Positions 59,067-64,000 of a stretch of DNA of 64,000 bases are shown here, in pieces. Numbering within the stretch: the stretch's first letter is position 1; every line of letters begins with the position of its first letter. The position numbers were made by a program, and so were the translations under genes. The notes below the pieces were generated by a model. The model saw nothing but the letters and a program-made list of their open reading frames with translations, ran no database searches and was not told where the DNA came from. The stretch is from Symsagittifera roscoffensis (lineage: Eukaryota; Xenacoelomorpha; Acoela; Convolutidae). Location of the stretch: contig NC_087070.1 of the NCBI RefSeq assembly GCF_963678635.1, forward strand, positions 8,714,539-8,778,538. The letters run 5' to 3'.

Positions 59067-60370
59067 AACCAAATCGTGAGCGAGTCTCAACAGTAAGACT
59101 AGTAATTGTGGTTACTAAGGAGCCAAGAACATTTTAACCGTAAAACGCATCTGCTGATAATGTAGTGGTTGGAAAATCAAACATTTTAATTACATTGAAT
59201 TGGTTAATAATTTACAACTCTTGAGAAATAAATCTTCATCCTTACTGTGCCAGACATCAATTACTCATACTCCCGCCTCTTCTTTCCAAGACCACTTTCA
59301 CATATGCCAGATATGGTGACGCGTATTCAAAAGAGTTCTTATGTTAAAGCTAACAAAATCAATACTCGTATATCTTAGCATTCTCTGATAAACTTAATCA
59401 CACTTAAATTATCCACTTGTTTTCACAAACACATTTCAAAATCTTATAGTTTAACTTGGATTTTTTTCAATTAAAAGGTCTTTTTATCAACAATTGAATT
59501 CCAAAATACAAACAAGACTGCTCAAATCAGGGCGAAGCCCTGAATGTTCCGACTGCCTTTTAAGGTTTATGGAGCAGTAATAACATTAAAAAGTTCAATA
59601 AAATAAAACAAAATGAAAATTTTTTTTCTTCGAAAATTTGAAATTTTTATTGAAAATCATCCCCCCACACGCCATATAAAGTACAAAAGGATAAATTTTG
59701 CTCCTTGTAACACACCATTTATGGCAAATAAGCTTCTTTCAACCAATTTGGAACGATTTCTAAGACGGATTAACTCTCCGCTTACGCGTTAATAACGCGA
59801 AATATATCGCGCGTTTATTGTCTTAAATTGGCCAAAATGGCAATCTTTAAACCCCCGTAACTTTACGAAAAATGATCACAGGTGAAATATCTTTCAAATT
59901 TGAGCTCAGGACAACAATACCTTTCGAATGATATAAAAAATTCCGTCAAAAATGGCTAGTTAAAAAGTCGAAATTTGTCTGAAGAAAAGAAAACCCACCC
60001 CGAGCACAAATATTCCGTTACTTTCGTATCGAAAGTCGGAACAATAAGGATAGTTTGCTGCTGTGCAAGTAGCACAGAATGTTCCGACCACATTCAGACA
60101 AAACTACAAAAAGGTATTTTCCCTTTAAATAAGTGTCGGTTCCATGGGATTTGAGAACTATACAAAGGCGTAGAAAGTTAATGAATTAGGCATAATCGAC
60201 AACAATTATCTTCAAAAAAGGTTGACAAAAATATCAGAAAACGCTTATTGCCGAGGAAGCGCTAAATGAAACTTTCATTAACTTCCAATGAAACATCAAA
60301 ATTTCTTTTTGATAAAACAAAGTTTTCTTAGCTTAAAGGCGTAAATAAAGTTCAATTTTTATATAACGCA
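59067..60370. repeat. tandem repeat unit, copy 2, split by an insertion
   Basis: Homology to copy 1 runs 59067-59517 and resumes at about 60043-60370. The 525 bp between are absent from copy 1. Confidence 0.88.
59520..60043. mobile_element. MITE-like insertion inside the second repeat unit
   Basis: TGTTCCGACT at 59545-59554 and AGTCGGAACA at 60034-60043 are perfect 10-bp inverted ends; the segment is missing from the sister repeat unit, proving an insertion or deletion. Just outside the left end lies a hairpin TCAGGGC-GAA-GCCCTGA (59527-59543). The interior is AT-rich without coding capacity. Confidence 0.6.
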
Positions 60371-61342
60371 CAAAACTCGATCGCTTTACTCGCTCGAAAA
60401 AAATAAATCAGTTGTTCTCGACACTGGGACAACATGATATATCCCTCGATCCATTCCGATGATTAGTTGTTGTATCTGATTTTGCGTGGAAAACAACAAA
60501 GAAAAAAAACACCCGAATACAAAATTCCTCCCCATTTTCAATTGTCGGAACAATGACACAATTGAGATATTTACATCTGCCTATGTTAACTTTCCTGCCT
60601 CCACTTCTGATAAAGGTTTAATATTAGGATGTACAAAACAGAGGTGTACACCACCGTGCCGCAGGTACGAACACCGGCACGAACACGTGGAGTTTGCGCT
60701 GTCGAAGTTTTACAACATGTTTACAAGTAAAATATTGACTTTTCTGGGCTTTTTAGGACTCAGTATCAACTTTCTCGGGGAACTAAAATTAATAAAAAGA
60801 ACTTGTCTTCGAAATAATGGCTTTCGAAAGAAGAATTTTTGAAAACATTCAGGCAATTTTCAGACTTGACGTTTTTTCAACCTTTCTGAAGACTTTTGAC
60901 ACCAATGCGTCAAAAAAGCTATCACTCCACCATCGATCAAATTTACAACGGTGCTCATTTTAACTAAAAAATACCAGACCCCCTCGAGTTGCTCAAATAA
61001 CATTTTACTTTATGCGAATACTTTGCACATGACTGCTCTGAAAACAGTCTAAAAACTTCATTGAATAAGCTTCAGATATTCTTGCTCTCTCGACCAGAAA
61101 AGCAGTCGTGTTAAACTGTTAAAAACTGAGAAGTTTACAAAAACTTATCATAAAACCAGCGCTCAGCTTATTAATTACGCATTAATCAAAATCGAGAAAA
61201 AGCTGCAAATAAAACTTGAATGCACGAGTATTTTCAAAACGGATCAAACGTTTCAAGAGTTTCCAGCAAATAATACAACTTTAATACCACCCGTCGACTT
61301 TTAGACATTTTTCAAAGCCTTTATTTTATTTTTGCCTTTACT
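60371..61342. other. no identified gene upstream of the DUSP-like gene
   Basis: A 118-codon frame at 60486-60842 begins MENNKEKKHPNTKFLPIFNC and shares KKHPNTKFLP-like text with [12 protein letters not shown] at about 52.59 kb, so it is more likely part of a repeat than a gene. The promoter of the DUSP-like gene should lie here but no TATA box or other element is clear. Confidence 0.4.
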
Positions 61343-62776
61343 ATGGACGCAGACGCTGCCATCTCTCGGATTATGGAAGGCGTCTACATCAGTGGGGCCA
61401 AGGTTTGATTTTTGGTTTCAGTTTCGATCGAGTTTTGGTTTCATTATTTAGAGGAACGAACAATACCACTAGTTAATAATGGATCTATGAAGAAGCATCT
61501 CGTAATTCAAGCACTAACGAAAAATAACTTGGGCAAAGAGATATCCAAAAAATGTTAAGTTATCAGATTTTGTCGAAATAAGTGGTTGACTCGTCTGAAA
61601 ATTTATCGGTGAATCATGAATACGCAGTCTTCCCACCCCCATCCCTACTTCTGAATTCTGGTTGTTTAAATTTTCACGGGGCTCATACGAAGAGTTATTT
61701 TATTCCATTTTTATTCCTCTTCACGGGGCTCATATGAAGAGTTATTTTATTCCATTTTGCTTCAATTTTTGTTTTGATGAATGAAAGTCATTTTGTAACG
61801 ATCTCAGTTTTTAGTTAATGTGATTACGTTATTGAATCAATAATTTTCGGTTTACTGATGTGGTCCGCCTGTTTTCGTTTTACTGAAACATCGATTTACT
61901 GACCTACCACCGGTTTGATAATATGACATCCATTTTTGGTCAACCTAACATTTTGTGTAATCGCCTTTGGCGCCAATAAATTCTTAGGAGGGGAGAGCAA
62001 AAAAACGTCACGACCCAAATATTCGCCTGTGATGCAGAAAATCTTAGCAAAAGAGGGTCTTTTATATTGTTTAGGGAAGCCCGGGAAACTCAATTGGGTG
62101 GTTCTAAAAAAAAGTTGACCAAACTCCAAAAAAAATCAAGAAAAGGCCCCCAACCTCGGAAAACTCTTGCGCATGCAACTGCGCCACCAAGAATTAAATA
62201 TTTTGAATATTAATTCTCTTATACTATTTTACTGTTTTCGAAATGTTAAAAAAAATCTTGCAACTAATGGGTTAAGTTAATTAGCTCATTTATTTTTAGG
62301 GCGCCACTGACCATCCTTTTGTTCTGTCCAAAGAAATCAAAATAATCCTCACTTTTTGGGACAAACAGCCGCCTCTAGTCACTCTCCCATTCTACCACGA
62401 TGTCGACGTTTTCACCTTCAAACCCAAACTACCCTTGGCCAACAAAGGGTCCATTGTCAAATACGCAGACATTGTCCACGACAAAATCATACATGCAACT
62501 AAGGTTCAAAGAGGTTCAGTTTTGATGTGTTGCGAACACGGCAACAACTATTCAGCAGCATTCGCAATAGCATTTATAATGAAGCTGAAAAACTGGCATT
62601 TTGAGGAGGCGAAAAAATTTGTCAAAGATCGTAGACGGGTAGTGCGATTGTCACATGTTATGAAGGAAAGTTTGATGCAGTATGAACAAATATTGTTCCC
62701 TCCTCCGCCCGAAGTTGCAGTTAAGGAAATTATATCACAAAAAACTGAAAAACTTGATGACTCTGATAGCAATTGA
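61343..62776 (+). CDS. atypical dual-specificity-phosphatase-like protein, probable pseudophosphatase (two exons)
   Basis: Exon 1 61343-61402 (MDADAAISRIMEGVYISGAK, donor AAG|GTTTGA) joins exon 2 62300-62776 (acceptor TTTTTAG|GGC) in phase 0, giving 178 residues, the size of small atypical DUSPs. IMEGVYISGA matches the family start (usually I-x-x-x-L-F-I/L-G); the C-terminal helices follow family order: GSVLMCC..., SAAFAIAFIMKLKNW, FEEAKKFVKDRRRVV, MKESLMQYEQIL. DUSPs dephosphorylate Ser/Thr/Tyr through HCxxGxxRS. Here the loop reads CCEHGNNYS (residues 97-105): the Cys and Gly are kept, His is Cys and the phosphate-binding Arg is Tyr. Loss of that Arg normally abolishes catalysis, so a STYX-like phospho-binding or scaffold role is inferred. 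The tail (KTEKLDDSDSN) is acidic. The first exon start is the first ATG, but no upstream in-frame stop is close by, so a longer N-terminus is possible. Confidence 0.82.
61673..61775. repeat. about 51-bp tandem duplication in the DUSP-like gene intron
   Basis: TTCACGGGGCTCATACGAAG and the following bases to TTATTCCATTTT occur twice in succession with one or two changes. Confidence 0.9.
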
Positions 62777-64000
62777 CTGAATATCCGTGATGAAAAAGTA
62801 GATTATTTACAGATTTTAGCTAATTTTGTTTAATCGAATAGCTGAGTTACACAATACATATAATATGTAGTCGAAACTACTGTTTTCCAACAGAAAAGAC
62901 AAGTTTTAAACAGAAAAGACAAGTATTACAACAGAAAACACGGGAACTTACACGACGCATCTTATAAACGATTATAGAAGTTTGCATAAATTTTCACGCA
63001 GAGGCGAAGCAAACACAGCATGGAAAGCTGATAAAAAAAGCTTAAGTTCAGTTTGCGGAAAACATGTCGAGCAGCATAATGCCCAGCCTTAAATTAGCGG
63101 TGAGACAAAATTGACGAAGCGGTAACATTACTTCGGTCACAATCACCCACAAGGCATTCAATCACATAAGAATCTGATTTGGCTTCAAACCGCGATAATG
63201 TAAGGCGGAATCATTTAGGCCAAAGAACCTTTAAGGCAAAACTGGGAGCAGAAGTTTTACAAAATCGTATTATTTATTTACCTGCACCTTGACGAATGTT
63301 CGGTATGACACGCTTAAATGGTTAAAACTATCTCAACCTTCATAAAAATGCCATGCTGTGGGGTTAAGGCCAACAAAAATAAGCAAACATAGGCAACAGA
63401 CAATTAAAAAAAGATCCAATGAACGCAAGGAAACAGAAAAAATACTGAGTGGTTTTTCGAAAAACTTTCAAATTTCCAAGAAAGAATATATGGCCGTAGA
63501 GCTTTTTGAATTTTAAGAAAAACTTATGATTGAAAATTTTCTGATACAGACGTGACAAAGCGAAGCTTCGCAACACTCGCGATACATTTATAACATTGCA
63601 TACAAAAAAGGGAAAATATTTTTGAAAAATTATGCTGGAAAAATTACTAAAAAGTCGGAAAAGTTTGAACTACAAAAACAAAAACTTCATACCTTGTCTT
63701 GGATGAGGCTCGTGAACAGCCTTAGCATGCATTGAGAATCAATGTTCGAGTGTCAAATACGGCGAAAAAACTTGGGTCCACCCTCGCTCAGCCGAAAACG
63801 GAACTTAAGTTGAAAAAACTTTCAAGCTAAAAAATTTGTAAATCAAAACTTTTACGACCCAACCCTCCTGAATTAAGAAAAAGCATTTTAAAAACTCCAC
63901 AGTGAACCTACGCAAAATAAGTCCAACAAGCCGATTAAAAAAAGCCTAACCCATTTAACGGAGAAAAAAAATATTAAAAATGAGAGTTATTAAACACAGA
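62777..64000. other. 3' flank, no gene seen
   Basis: After the DUSP-like stop there is AT-rich sequence with a doubled ACAGAAAAGACAAGT near 62.89-62.93 kb. No canonical AATAAA lies close to the stop. No further gene recognised to the window end. Confidence 0.45.

Overview
The window is AT-rich animal nuclear DNA, with spliced genes, BEL/Pao and Ty3/gypsy LTR-element fossils, a LINE remnant, tRNA-derived SINEs and many MITE-like inverted-repeat elements. I cannot name the species; an invertebrate is most likely from the BEL/Pao content and the degree of divergence of the proteins from their vertebrate counterparts.

Host genes occupy the right third. COX15 (haem A synthase) lies on the minus strand in six exons (52821 down to 40912). 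Its first intron is about 8.8 kb and holds a Ty3/gypsy element (44772-52136) lying antisense to the gene, plus a tRNA-derived SINE. TSEN2 (catalytic subunit of the tRNA-splicing endonuclease) follows head-to-tail, also on the minus strand, in four exons (56458 down to 53243). Its last intron holds a complete tRNA-Ala(UGC) gene and a MITE. A small dual-specificity-phosphatase-like gene with an altered active site lies on the plus strand (61343-62776, two exons). COX15 and TSEN2 splice phases agree at every junction and the joined lengths (400 and 385 residues) suit their families.

The left part (1-40.9 kb) has no host gene I can name. It holds fossils of BEL/Pao elements, all on the minus strand: gag-protease-RT start (18.6-22.1 kb), RNase H/integrase plus LTR (26.2-28.2 kb), an LTR piece with A/C-rich env-like remnants behind it (28.2-33.3 kb), and an integrase fragment (35.6-36.3 kb). 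Non-autonomous repeats include a duplicated B-A-B repeat (9.05-12.5 kb), a terminal-inverted-repeat element with tandem TAGATAATC arrays (13.32-14.40 kb), a foldback element (14.77-14.96 kb), an 883-bp element with AT-rich arms and a very G-rich core (23.74-24.62 kb), a hAT-type MITE (38.70-38.97 kb) and a degenerate array of roughly 85-bp repeats (39.5-40.4 kb). A few coding-like stretches remain unidentified.

The strongest leads are the tRNA-Ala gene inside the intron of a tRNA-splicing enzyme gene, a cysteine-rich insertion between that enzyme's catalytic His and Lys, the COX15 intron hosting a whole LTR element, and the pseudophosphatase-like gene.
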